In this document: one piece after another, positions 1 to 6,733 of the stretch | Numbering within the stretch: the stretch's first letter is position 1 | Layout of the letters: every line of letters begins with the position of its first letter | NCBI GenBank assembly: GCA_903893935.1 | Contig: CAITOD010000609.1 | Span: 1 to 8,807, forward strand | DNA length: 8,807 bases | Direction: 5' to 3' | Origin: an uncultured Sphingomonadales bacterium | GTDB lineage: Bacteria; Pseudomonadota; Alphaproteobacteria; Sphingomonadales; Sphingomonadaceae | Program-made: the position numbers and the translations under genes | The notes under the pieces: generated by a model | Database searches by the model: none | What the model saw: the letters and a program-made list of their open reading frames with translations, nothing else | What the model was told of the DNA's origin: nothing

Positions 1-697
1 CCACCACGCGCTGGCCGACCAGCACTTGCGGCTCGGTGCCGTCGGGCAGATAGACATCGACCCGGCTGCCAAAGCGGATCAGCCCGATGCGCTGCCCCAC
101 CGCGACAATGTCGCCGCCTTTCACAAACGGCACGATCCGCCGCGCGATCAACCCGGCAATCTGGGTAAAGCCGATCTGCAGCCCGTCGCCGCGTTCGATC
201 AGGAAATGCTGCCGTTCGTTTTCCTCGCTGGCTTTGTCGAGATCGGCGTTGAGGAATTTGCCCGGGATATAGACCACGCGGCGCACCGTGCCGCCGATCG
301 GCGTGCGGTTGATATGCACATCGAACACCGACATGAAAATCGAAACGCGCGTTACCGGCGCGGTGCCCAGCACGGTAACCCCGGTGCCGTCGTTGGCCGA
401 CAGTTCGCGCGGCGGCGGCACTTTCTGGATCAGCGTGATCATGCCGTCGGCGGGTGCCACGATAAAGCTGTCATCGCGCGGCGTGACCCGCTCGGGATCG
501 CGGAAAAACGCGCAAATGCCGATGGTCAGGCCGATCAGCGGCCAGGCGACAATGGTCCAGCCCATGAAAAACGCCACGACCACGGCCACCACCGCAAACG
601 CGCCGAACTTGCGACCTTCGGGCTGGATCGAAGGCCAGCTCCAGCCCGCGCTCCCGCGACCGCGGTTGTCAAGAATGTCTCCTGCCATCGGCGGCAT
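1..697 (-). CDS. psd: Phosphatidylserine decarboxylase proenzyme (small form), 3'-truncated by window edge
   Basis: Converts phosphatidylserine to phosphatidylethanolamine at the inner membrane, using a pyruvoyl group made by self-cleavage. Numbering from the ATG at 688, the translation has a hydrophobic segment at about residues 28-60, then FFRDPER (61-67), PADG (79-82), SVFDVHINR (120-128), [13 protein letters not shown] (142-154), [11 protein letters not shown] (176-186) and [16 protein letters not shown] (200-215). These are the conserved blocks of the short bacterial Psd class. D81, H125 and S208 fit the Asp-His-Ser self-cleavage triad, with the cut expected between G207 and S208. About 230 residues are visible against a usual 230-245, so only a short C-terminal tail is missing. 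Two in-frame ATGs (697 and 688) follow an in-frame TAG at 700-698; neither has a good ribosome binding site, so the start is uncertain by three codons. A phosphatidylserine synthase gene often follows psd, but that lies outside the window. Confidence 0.95.
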   Translation of the reverse strand, partial: MPPMAGDILDNRGRGSAGWSWPSIQPEGRKFGAFAVVAVVVAFFMGWTIVAWPLIGLTIGICAFFRDPERVTPRDDSFIVAPADGMITLIQKVPPPRELSANDGTGVTVLGTAPVTRVSIFMSVFDVHINRTPIGGTVRRVVYIPGKFLNADLDKASEENERQHFLIERGDGLQIGFTQIAGLIARRIVPFVKGGDIVAVGQRIGLIRFGSRVDVYLPDGTEPQVLVGQRVV

Positions 698-856
698 CTA
701 GAGCATCGCACGACAAAGAGGGAACGGGTTTTTTGCGAAATTGGCCGCGACTGGTGATTTTGTCCAATATGGTACCGATTACAAACAGCAATTGTCCTTA
801 TGCTGCCGCCTGCTAACCACGACGCAAATCGGTGGCAGCCAAGGGAGAGTGGCACG

Positions 857-2113
857 ATGCCCGCGCATAGCGATCCCGTTTCCGATCCCACCGACACGAC
901 CGGCCTGCCCGTGCTGCACCGGTTGTGGGTGCTCATGCCGCTGCTGGTGCCGTTCGGGCTCAGCGCCGGTTTCGTCGGCGTAACACTCGGCTTCCAGTTG
1001 CAGGCGGCCGGGCTGCACGTCGCACTGGTCACCGCGGTTGTTGCCACGGGAATCGGCACCCAGACCTGGAAGTTCCTGTGGGCGCCGCTGGTCGATACGC
1101 TGTTCTCGCCGCGCATCTGGTATGGCCTCGGCACGTGCCTGGTGGTCGCCTCGATCCTCGCTTCATGCGCCTTGCCGCGCACCGCCGCGATGGTTCCGTT
1201 CTACATGCTGCTGGCGATCGCCAGCAGTCTGGGCAGTTCGTTCACCAGCATGGCGGTCGAAGTGATCATGACCCGCTGCGTGCACCCTGCGCGGCGGGGT
1301 GCGGCGAGCGGCTGGTCGCAGGCGGGCAATGTCGGCGGTGCCGGGCTGGGTGGCGGGCTGGGCCTTGCGGTCGCACAGCATGTCGCCAACCCGCTCGCAC
1401 CGGGGCTGCTGATGGGAGCGGTCTGCCTCGCCTGTCTTGCCTGTTTGTGGCTGGTGCCGCGCGTGGCGCGCGACAACCGCGCGTTGCACTACGCCGCGCG
1501 GCTTGGCGAAGTCGGCCGCGACGTGGTCGCGGTGGCGCGCACGCGCGTCGGCATGCTCGCGCTGATCATCATGGTCCTGCCGATCGCCTCGGGCGAAGCG
1601 CCGTTTCAGCTGATCGGCGCGCAATGGGGTGTCGGCGGCGACATGGTCGCGCTGATTTCGGGCACGCTGTCCGGCGTGGCCGCGCTCGTCGGCGCGCTGA
1701 TCGGCGGCTATCTGACCGACCGGCTTACCGGCCACACCGTCTATATCGCGGCCGGGCTGCTGAGCGGGTGCGTGGCCGCGGCCATGGCGCTGATCCCGCA
1801 CGTGCCGGTGGCATATGACCTGGGCGTGCTGATCTATTCGGTGTTCATCGGCGCGGGCTATGCCGCTTATTCGGCAATCGTGCTCGAAGCGATCGGACGG
1901 CGTTCAGCAGCGACCAATTTCAACCTGATGTCGGCACTTTCCAACGTGCCGCTTACCGCGATGACCGCGTTCGACGGGTGGATGGTCGATGCCCACGGCG
2001 TCAACGCGATGCTGTTTGGCGAATTGTGGCTGCAAGTGCTGGCGATCGGGCTGTTCGGCCTGGTCGTGTTGGTCACGCGGCGCGCATCAACGCCGGCGGC
2101 GCTCTCTGCCTAA
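857..2113 (+). CDS. MFS transporter, AmpG/PAT-like
   Basis: A 418-residue integral inner-membrane protein with about 12 hydrophobic segments: six before and six after a basic cytoplasmic loop at about residues 201-227. The block WKFLWAPLVD (71-80) resembles the signature of AmpG-like (peptide-acetyl-CoA/muropeptide) carriers of the major facilitator superfamily, and GGYLTDRL (283-290) resembles MFS motif A in the second half. The start at ATG 857 is preceded by AGGGAGAG at 842-849 with 7-nt spacing; an in-frame extension to 800 has no such site. The gene is divergent from psd and ends tail to tail against the EamA gene. The substrate cannot be read from sequence: AmpG proper carries muropeptides, but AmpG-like carriers in alphaproteobacteria are diverse. 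With a fructan-type locus nearby, a saccharide is possible but unproven. MFS membership is firm; the AmpG-like label is moderate. Confidence 0.85.
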   Translation: MPAHSDPVSDPTDTTGLPVLHRLWVLMPLLVPFGLSAGFVGVTLGFQLQAAGLHVALVTAVVATGIGTQTWKFLWAPLVDTLFSPRIWYGLGTCLVVASILASCALPRTAAMVPFYMLLAIASSLGSSFTSMAVEVIMTRCVHPARRGAASGWSQAGNVGGAGLGGGLGLAVAQHVANPLAPGLLMGAVCLACLACLWLVPRVARDNRALHYAARLGEVGRDVVAVARTRVGMLALIIMVLPIASGEAPFQLIGAQWGVGGDMVALISGTLSGVAALVGALIGGYLTDRLTGHTVYIAAGLLSGCVAAAMALIPHVPVAYDLGVLIYSVFIGAGYAAYSAIVLEAIGRRSAATNFNLMSALSNVPLTAMTAFDGWMVDAHGVNAMLFGELWLQVLAIGLFGLVVLVTRRASTPAALSA

Positions 2114-2982
2114 TCCCGGCTGGCCCACAAATACCACGCCACAGAGGCGAGCACGACCGCACCACCCGCCAAGACCAGCGCGCCCGGCCGCTCGCCAAGC
2201 GCCAGCCACACCCACAGCGGCCCCAGCACGACATCGAGCATCGAAATGAACCCGACTTCGCCCGGCGACACGCGCCGTCCGCCTTCGAGCGCCAGCACAT
2301 AGGCAAACCCGGTGGTCAGCACCCCCAGCACCGCGCTCCACGCCAATTGCGCCGGCGACGGCAGCCCGACCGCAACAAACGGCACCATCAGCGGCACGCA
2401 GGCAAGCGCCGCCCAGGCGTTGAGCGCCATGACATCGACCCGCCCATAGCGGCGGATCGCGACCAGCTGCAGCGCAAAGCCGCTGGTCATGACGAGCGCC
2501 ATGCCGATCCCCAGCCAGTCGCCCGCCCCGCTCGCAGCGCCCGACATTACCAGGATCCCGCCCGCGGCAATCGCGCCCGCGATCAGAAACCGCACGGTCA
2601 CCCGTTCACGAATCCACACGAACGCTACGCCCGTGGCAATGAACGGCAGCGCCGCATAGACCGTCATCACGCTGGCCACCGTGGTCAGCCGCAGCGCCAC
2701 GACATAAGCCACGCTTGAAACCACCGAAGTGCCAATGAACAGCCATGCCACCCAGCCGCTGCGCTGCACCGCCAGCAGCCGGTTCGGGCCGCCCCGCGCC
2801 AGCGCCAGCGCGCCCAGCGTCAGCGCCGCGAAAAACGACCGCCACAGCACCAGCGACGCGGTATCGAGCGTCGCCAGCCGCACAAACAGCCCGGCACTGC
2901 TCCACAGCAGCGCCGAGGCCGCGACCATCGCGATCCCGCGCCGCCGCTCGCGCGGGCTGGTTGGAAAGGGCCCGCGGGCCAC
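2110..2982 (-). CDS. EamA-family (DMT superfamily) transporter
   Basis: A 290-residue inner-membrane protein with about ten hydrophobic helices arranged as two EamA repeats, roughly residues 15-140 and 150-285. The first repeat opens with RGIAMVAASALLWSSAGLFV and the second contains GVLTTGFAYVLALEGGRRVSP and GEVGFISMLDVVLGPLWVWL; the E...P...W pattern at the end of the second repeat is typical of drug/metabolite transporters. Family members export or exchange small metabolites, and the substrate is not predictable here. I chose the GTG at 2982 because AGGAG lies 6 nt upstream (2993-2989) and it gives a normal family length. A longer reading from TTG at 3051 would add 23 polar residues with no supporting binding site. 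Its TAG stop (2112-2110) overlaps the TAA stop of the convergent MFS gene. It is divergent from the fructokinase gene. It may be unrelated to the sugar locus. Confidence 0.88.
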   Translation of the reverse strand: MARGPFPTSPRERRRGIAMVAASALLWSSAGLFVRLATLDTASLVLWRSFFAALTLGALALARGGPNRLLAVQRSGWVAWLFIGTSVVSSVAYVVALRLTTVASVMTVYAALPFIATGVAFVWIRERVTVRFLIAGAIAAGGILVMSGAASGAGDWLGIGMALVMTSGFALQLVAIRRYGRVDVMALNAWAALACVPLMVPFVAVGLPSPAQLAWSAVLGVLTTGFAYVLALEGGRRVSPGEVGFISMLDVVLGPLWVWLALGERPGALVLAGGAVVLASVAWYLWASRD

Positions 2983-2988
2983 GGCATG

Positions 2989-2993
2989 CTCCT
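2989..2993 (-). promoter_or_regulatory. Ribosome binding site deciding the EamA start
   Basis: AGGAG on the minus strand, 6 nt before the GTG at 2982. It supports the GTG over the TTG at 3051. An out-of-frame ATG sits between it and the GTG and would not encode the transporter. Confidence 0.6.
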
Positions 2994-3091
2994 GCGTTCG
3001 ATTGCCCCGGGGGCGAGGCTGCTCGCTAGACAGGTGCGGGCCATCAGACAACCCGTTTGCCCACCGCGTGTATCACCTGGCACGACAGCGT

Positions 3092-3105
3092 ATCGTTAAA
3101 ACGAT
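3092..3105. promoter_or_regulatory. Candidate operator palindrome ATCGTT-AA-AACGAT
   Basis: A perfect inverted repeat with 6-bp arms and a 2-bp centre lies in the divergent region between the EamA and fructokinase genes, 75 nt before the fructokinase ATG and about 110 nt before the EamA GTG. It is a locally AT-rich stretch in a very GC-rich window. LacI-family sugar repressors bind short palindromes of this general kind near sugar-catabolic genes, so it is a reasonable operator candidate. No regulator gene is in the window and I found no second clear copy, so the assignment is inference. Confidence 0.35.
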
Positions 3106-3180
3106 TGCACAACCCGGTTCCGCGCTTGGCAGACCGCCTTTCGCCGTGCCACTGGTGCAGCGCGCGAGAGGAGACATGTC

Positions 3181-4092
3181 ATGAACGAAGCCCGGCAAAA
3201 GGGTCTGATCGGTGCAATCGAAGCCGGCGGCACCAAATTCATCTGTGCGCTGGCCCGACCCGATGGCACGATAGTCGCGCGCGCGCGGATCGACACGCGC
3301 ACGCCGGCCGAATGCTTCCCCGATATGGCCACGTTCTTTCGCGAAAGCGCGGCAACGCACGGCGACATCGCCGCTTTCGGTGTGGCGAGTTTCGGCCCGA
3401 TCGATATCGATCCTGCCTCGCCCGCCTATGGCACGTTCACCACCACGCCCAAGCCCGGCTGGCAGGGCGCGCGCTATCACGATGCGCTGGGCCAGTTTGG
3501 CGCACCCTTGGTGGTCGATAACGATGTCAACGGCGCCGCATTGGGCGAATGGCTGGCAGGCGCGGGGCAAGGCGCGCGCACGATCGCCTATACCACGATC
3601 GGCACCGGGGTCGGCACCGGCGTGCTGCGCGACGGGCGCTCGCTGATGGGATTTTCGCATTACGAAATGGGGCATATCCACCCCAGCCACGATCGCGCGC
3701 TCGATCCGTTCGAAGGCTGGTGCCCCTATCACGGCGATTGTCTCGAAGGGCTGGTCGCCGGCCCCGCGATCATCAAGCGCTGGGGCACCAGCCTCGACCA
3801 CCTTGCCGACGATCCCGCCAAGATCGCGCTGATCGGCGGCTATATCGCCGATCTCGCTGCCGATCTGGTGCTGATGCACATGCCCGACCGGCTGATTTTC
3901 GGCGGCGGCGTGGTCAAGGCGCCCGGGCTGATCGAAGTCGTGCGCCAACGCACCGAAGCGCGGCTCAACGGCTATGTGCGCAATCCCCGGCTCGATCCGG
4001 GCCTTGCGACCTATATCGTCACCCCCGGGCTCGGCGACGATGCCGGCATCACCGGCGCGATTGCGCTCGGCCGTCAGGCGCTGGCGCAATAA
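3181..4092 (+). CDS. ROK-family fructokinase
   Basis: Likely ATP-dependent cytoplasmic fructokinase (EC 2.7.1.4), giving fructose 6-phosphate. The 303-residue protein has the ROK nucleotide-binding start EAGGTKF (14-20), SFGPIDI and TTTPKPGW (70-76, 87-94) as in YdhR-type fructokinases, the catalytic-Asp region DNDVNGAALGE (113-123), and the second phosphate loop TIGTGVGTG (139-147). Next comes the zinc signature: H165/H167 followed by CPYHGDCLEG (181-190), with C181, H184 and C187 as expected ligands. FGGGVV (240-245) is the C-terminal nucleotide-site loop. The start at 3181 has AGAGGAG at 3167-3173; an ATG at 3176 is out of frame and stops after two codons. The 3' end overlaps the convergent GH32 gene by 19 bp. 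Next to a fructan hydrolase, fructose is the obvious substrate; mannose or glucose activity cannot be excluded. Confidence 0.93.
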   Translation: MNEARQKGLIGAIEAGGTKFICALARPDGTIVARARIDTRTPAECFPDMATFFRESAATHGDIAAFGVASFGPIDIDPASPAYGTFTTTPKPGWQGARYHDALGQFGAPLVVDNDVNGAALGEWLAGAGQGARTIAYTTIGTGVGTGVLRDGRSLMGFSHYEMGHIHPSHDRALDPFEGWCPYHGDCLEGLVAGPAIIKRWGTSLDHLADDPAKIALIGGYIADLAADLVLMHMPDRLIFGGGVVKAPGLIEVVRQRTEARLNGYVRNPRLDPGLATYIVTPGLGDDAGITGAIALGRQALAQ

Positions 4093-5384
4093 TCGACCGA
4101 CATTGCCCGGTCGGCACCCGCGCGCCAGGTCGCGCCGGCCAGACGGTGCTGCAGCGTGATGACAACGAGGCCATCGTCCGCCAGCACTTCGATACTGCCA
4201 TGGTCGATCAGCACCGTCAGCGCGGCGGCAGACGCAACGCCGGCCTCTGCCTTGGCAGCGAGCGCGGGGGTCACCGGATCGCGCCGGATCACGACCACAC
4301 GATCCTTGGCACGCATGACTTCGACGCGCCGGCCCTGATCATCTTCGAGCGTCAGATCGCCGGTCAGTCCGGTCAGCAAACCCGGGCCCAGATCGACCGG
4401 CACCGGCCCCAGCACCAGCGCTCGCGCGGGCGCAAAGGCCGCAACCTGGGCGGGTTCGATCGTCTGGCGCAGCCGGTACCCCGCGCCTGACGCGACCAGC
4501 GACATCCGCCGCGGCACGCTCATTGCCCCGCGCCAGCCCTGCAACGGCAGCTGCGCCTGCACCGCATGGTTGCCCATCCAGCCGATCCACGCCGGCCGGC
4601 CGGCATGATCGCGCGGCGTGATCCAGGCGATCGCCGCGTAAAAATCCCGCCCGTGATCGACCACTTGCCACGGGCCATCGGCGACAAACCGCGTGCCATC
4701 GAACTGCCCGGTGCGATAGAGCGCGCCGCTGCCCGGCGCGCCTGCAAACACATCGACTTTGAACAGCCAGCGCGTGGTCGCGCGATCCTCGACCGGCAAT
4801 TCGATCAGCAGCGGGCATTCCCACACATGTCCCGGGGCGCCATCGCTATCGATCGTGCCAAGCAGCGCCCACTGTCGCAAATCGTTTGACGCATACAAGG
4901 CCGCGCGATTTTCGGTCGAACGCACCACGGTCATGATCCAGCGCCGCGTGGCTTCGTGCCAGAACACGCTGGGATCGCGAAAATCCGCCAGCCCCTCGTC
5001 AAGCACCGGATTGCCCGGATATTTGTGCCACGTGCGCCCGTTGTCGGTGCTGGCGGCAAGGCACTGTGTCTGCCGCCCGGCGACGGTGTCTGCGCCGGTA
5101 TAGATCGCCACTATCGCCTCGCGGCCGAACCCGGCGGAATTGTCGCGATCGATCACCGCCGACCCGGAAAAGATCATCACGCCGTGTTCTTCGGCCAGTG
5201 CGGGCGGCAATTCGGTCCAGTTCACCAGGTCCGGGCTGACCGCATGGCCCCAGGCCATGTGCCCCCATTCCTCGCCCAGCGGATTGTATTGATAGGCCAT
5301 GCGCCATTCGCCCGCGTGATGGACGAGCCCGTTGGGGTCGCTCAGCCAGTTGGCGCGGGGGGCATAGTGAAAGCGCGGGCGCAT
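4074..5384 (-). CDS. Glycoside hydrolase family 32 (exo-levanase/inulinase/invertase type), cytoplasmic
   Basis: Hydrolyses beta-fructofuranosyl bonds in sucrose, levan or inulin-type oligosaccharides. The 436-residue protein has the full GH32 set: NWLSDPNG (12-19) with nucleophile D16, YQYNP and WGHAVSPDLVNW (31-35, 45-56), FSGSAVID (72-79), FRDP (135-138) with stabiliser D137, WECP (188-191) with acid/base E189, and WIGWMGN (266-272). It ends in the beta-sandwich module with VLIDHGSIEVL (391-401). The N-terminal layout resembles exo-acting levanase/inulinase enzymes, but the substrate is not settled. It begins only 11 residues before the catalytic motif, and an in-frame TGA lies ten codons upstream with no usable start between, so there is no signal peptide and it should act in the cytoplasm. 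Its binding site GAGGAG overlaps the stop of the preceding TPR/oxygenase gene, 11 nt away, implying operon expression. It is the last gene of the minus-strand block. Confidence 0.95.
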   Translation of the reverse strand: MRPRFHYAPRANWLSDPNGLVHHAGEWRMAYQYNPLGEEWGHMAWGHAVSPDLVNWTELPPALAEEHGVMIFSGSAVIDRDNSAGFGREAIVAIYTGADTVAGRQTQCLAASTDNGRTWHKYPGNPVLDEGLADFRDPSVFWHEATRRWIMTVVRSTENRAALYASNDLRQWALLGTIDSDGAPGHVWECPLLIELPVEDRATTRWLFKVDVFAGAPGSGALYRTGQFDGTRFVADGPWQVVDHGRDFYAAIAWITPRDHAGRPAWIGWMGNHAVQAQLPLQGWRGAMSVPRRMSLVASGAGYRLRQTIEPAQVAAFAPARALVLGPVPVDLGPGLLTGLTGDLTLEDDQGRRVEVMRAKDRVVVIRRDPVTPALAAKAEAGVASAAALTVLIDHGSIEVLADDGLVVITLQHRLAGATWRAGADRAMSVDYCASA

Positions 5385-5391
5385 TGTCCTG

Positions 5392-5397
5392 CTCCTC
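5392..5397 (-). promoter_or_regulatory. Ribosome binding site of GH32, overlapping the preceding stop codon
   Basis: GAGGAG on the minus strand, 7 nt before the ATG at 5384 and sharing bases with the TGA (5398-5396) of the upstream gene. This arrangement favours termination-reinitiation coupling. Confidence 0.65.
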
Positions 5398-6733
5398 AGG
5401 CCGGGACCACGTCAAACGCCAGATTGAGCCGCTCGCCCCGCGTGATCGGCACGGTGCCGTGCCAGACATACGCGGGGAACAGCACCAATTGGCCAGGCAC
5501 CGGCGCGATCAGGCCGCGCGGGGGCAGATCGAGCCCCAGCTCGGCGGGCGGCGCGCCCCACTGGAAATGCCCCGCCGGCGCCGGTTCCGCCTCGGGCAGC
5601 GACACGTAAAAAGCCGACGACAGCCAGCCCATCGGGTGGCTGTGCGCGACATTGAACCCGCCCGGCCCCAGCCGCACCGACCAGCTGCCGGCAATGCGCA
5701 AGCCCGTGCGCGGCACCGACAGCAGCGGATGGCGCGGATCGGGCGGCGGCAGGCCCGCGACGTGGCGCTCGACCGCATCGAGCAAAGCCGCTTTGGTGCG
5801 CGCAAACACCGGTTCATGGCGCAACAGCACCGACCGGTCGGTCTGCGTGCCGTGCCGCACCGATTGTTCGGCATAAGCCTGTTGCGCGGTATGGAGCGCC
5901 CGCAAAACTTGTGCGAGTTCGGCCAGATCGGCGTTCGACAGACCGACCGCGTGCGCACGCACGAATGCGGGATCGCCTTCGAGCCAATCGGCCAGCGGAT
6001 CATCGAGCAGGCGCCACGCGGTCGCGAGGTAAGACCATGCCTGCCGCGCGCCCGGCCCGCGCAGCATCGCCAGCGCCTGGTCGCGCGCGGCGGCCGGATC
6101 GCCACGCCGCAAGGCCAGCCGCACCCGCGCCAGTTGCAGAAACGGATCGTCCGCGCTCAACCGCGCGAGCAAAGCCGCGCAGGCGTCGCGCGCGCCCGCT
6201 TCGCCCGCCATGAACGCGCGCGCCGACAGGATCGCCGGCGTTTCGCCCAGCTGCGCCTGCGCTTCATCGAGCACCGCGCCCGCGCGCGCCCAGTCGCGCG
6301 CTTGCGCCAGCGCGCCGAACCAGCCGAGCCACAGGCCCGGTTGCGAAGGGTGCGCGCGCGCCGCGCGCGCCCAGTCGCGATCGAACGCAGCGCCGTCGCC
6401 CGCCACCCAGCGCAGCGAGGCGAGCACGCGCAGACCGTCGAGCCAGTCGGGCCAGCGCGCAATCGCCATGGTCAACACCGCCTCGGCGCCGGCAGGATCG
6501 CCCTCGGCGGCCAAAGCCAGCGCGTGGTTGCGCCGGGCCTCGCGGTTGGCGGGATCAAGTGCTGCGGCGCGCGCAAACAGCGCTGCGGCGGGCAGCCCGC
6601 GTTCAAAGCGCAATTGCGCCTGCATCATCACGAGTTCCGGATCATCCGGCGCGGCTGCCAGCGCCGCCGCGAGCGCGGCATCGGCACCCGCCATATCCTG
6701 CGCCGCGCGCAACTGGCGCCAGTCGGCGGTCAT
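5396..6733 (-). CDS. TPR-repeat protein with C-terminal 2OG-Fe(II)-oxygenase-like domain
   Basis: A 445-residue protein, probably cytoplasmic as no signal peptide is visible. About residues 10-250 are Ala-rich helical hairpins of TPR type (for example 15-60, 64-96, 132-160), normally a protein-binding scaffold. About residues 335-445 form a jelly-roll domain like the putative 2OG-Fe(II) oxygenases of the PF13759 type: GSWSVRLGPGGFNVAHSHPMGWLSSAFYVSLPE (349-381 region, iron-site H364/H366), then PVPGQLVLFPAYVWHGTVP with distal H425, and R434 placed to bind 2-oxoglutarate. Exact iron ligands are uncertain because the first motif reads HSH rather than the classical HxD. The ATG at 6733 overlaps the halogenase stop as ATGA; the reading frame stays open to 7015, but that extension lies wholly inside the halogenase gene and reads as shadow sequence. 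Substrate unknown; hydroxylation of a protein partner or small molecule is inference. Confidence 0.82.
   Translation of the reverse strand: MTADWRQLRAAQDMAGADAALAAALAAAPDDPELVMMQAQLRFERGLPAAALFARAAALDPANREARRNHALALAAEGDPAGAEAVLTMAIARWPDWLDGLRVLASLRWVAGDGAAFDRDWARAARAHPSQPGLWLGWFGALAQARDWARAGAVLDEAQAQLGETPAILSARAFMAGEAGARDACAALLARLSADDPFLQLARVRLALRRGDPAAARDQALAMLRGPGARQAWSYLATAWRLLDDPLADWLEGDPAFVRAHAVGLSNADLAELAQVLRALHTAQQAYAEQSVRHGTQTDRSVLLRHEPVFARTKAALLDAVERHVAGLPPPDPRHPLLSVPRTGLRIAGSWSVRLGPGGFNVAHSHPMGWLSSAFYVSLPEAEPAPAGHFQWGAPPAELGLDLPPRGLIAPVPGQLVLFPAYVWHGTVPITRGERLNLAFDVVPA

Noticed and set aside
26..757. Plus-strand open frame of 243 codons at the left edge
   Set aside because: The opposite strand encodes all conserved blocks of phosphatidylserine decarboxylase; this frame is its antisense shadow.
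698..856. Possible operator or promoter between psd and the MFS gene, including GGTACC (771-776) and an ATTGG/CCAAT pair
   Set aside because: The palindrome is only 6 bp with no extended symmetry, the inverted pair has a 19-nt spacer, and I found no sigma-70-like pair with acceptable spacing on either strand. The 159-nt gap surely holds promoters but I cannot place them.
2983..3051. TTG start for the EamA transporter
   Set aside because: It adds 23 polar residues without a binding site, while the GTG at 2982 has AGGAG at good spacing.
4588..4603. Repeated GGCC tract (alternating GCCGGC) inside GH32
   Set aside because: It is explained by Ala-Gly-Arg-Pro codons in a GC-rich gene and lies in conserved coding sequence.
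6346..6372. CG-alternating tract within the TPR region
   Set aside because: It encodes an Ala/Arg-rich TPR helix with GC-rich codons; no sign of a separate element.
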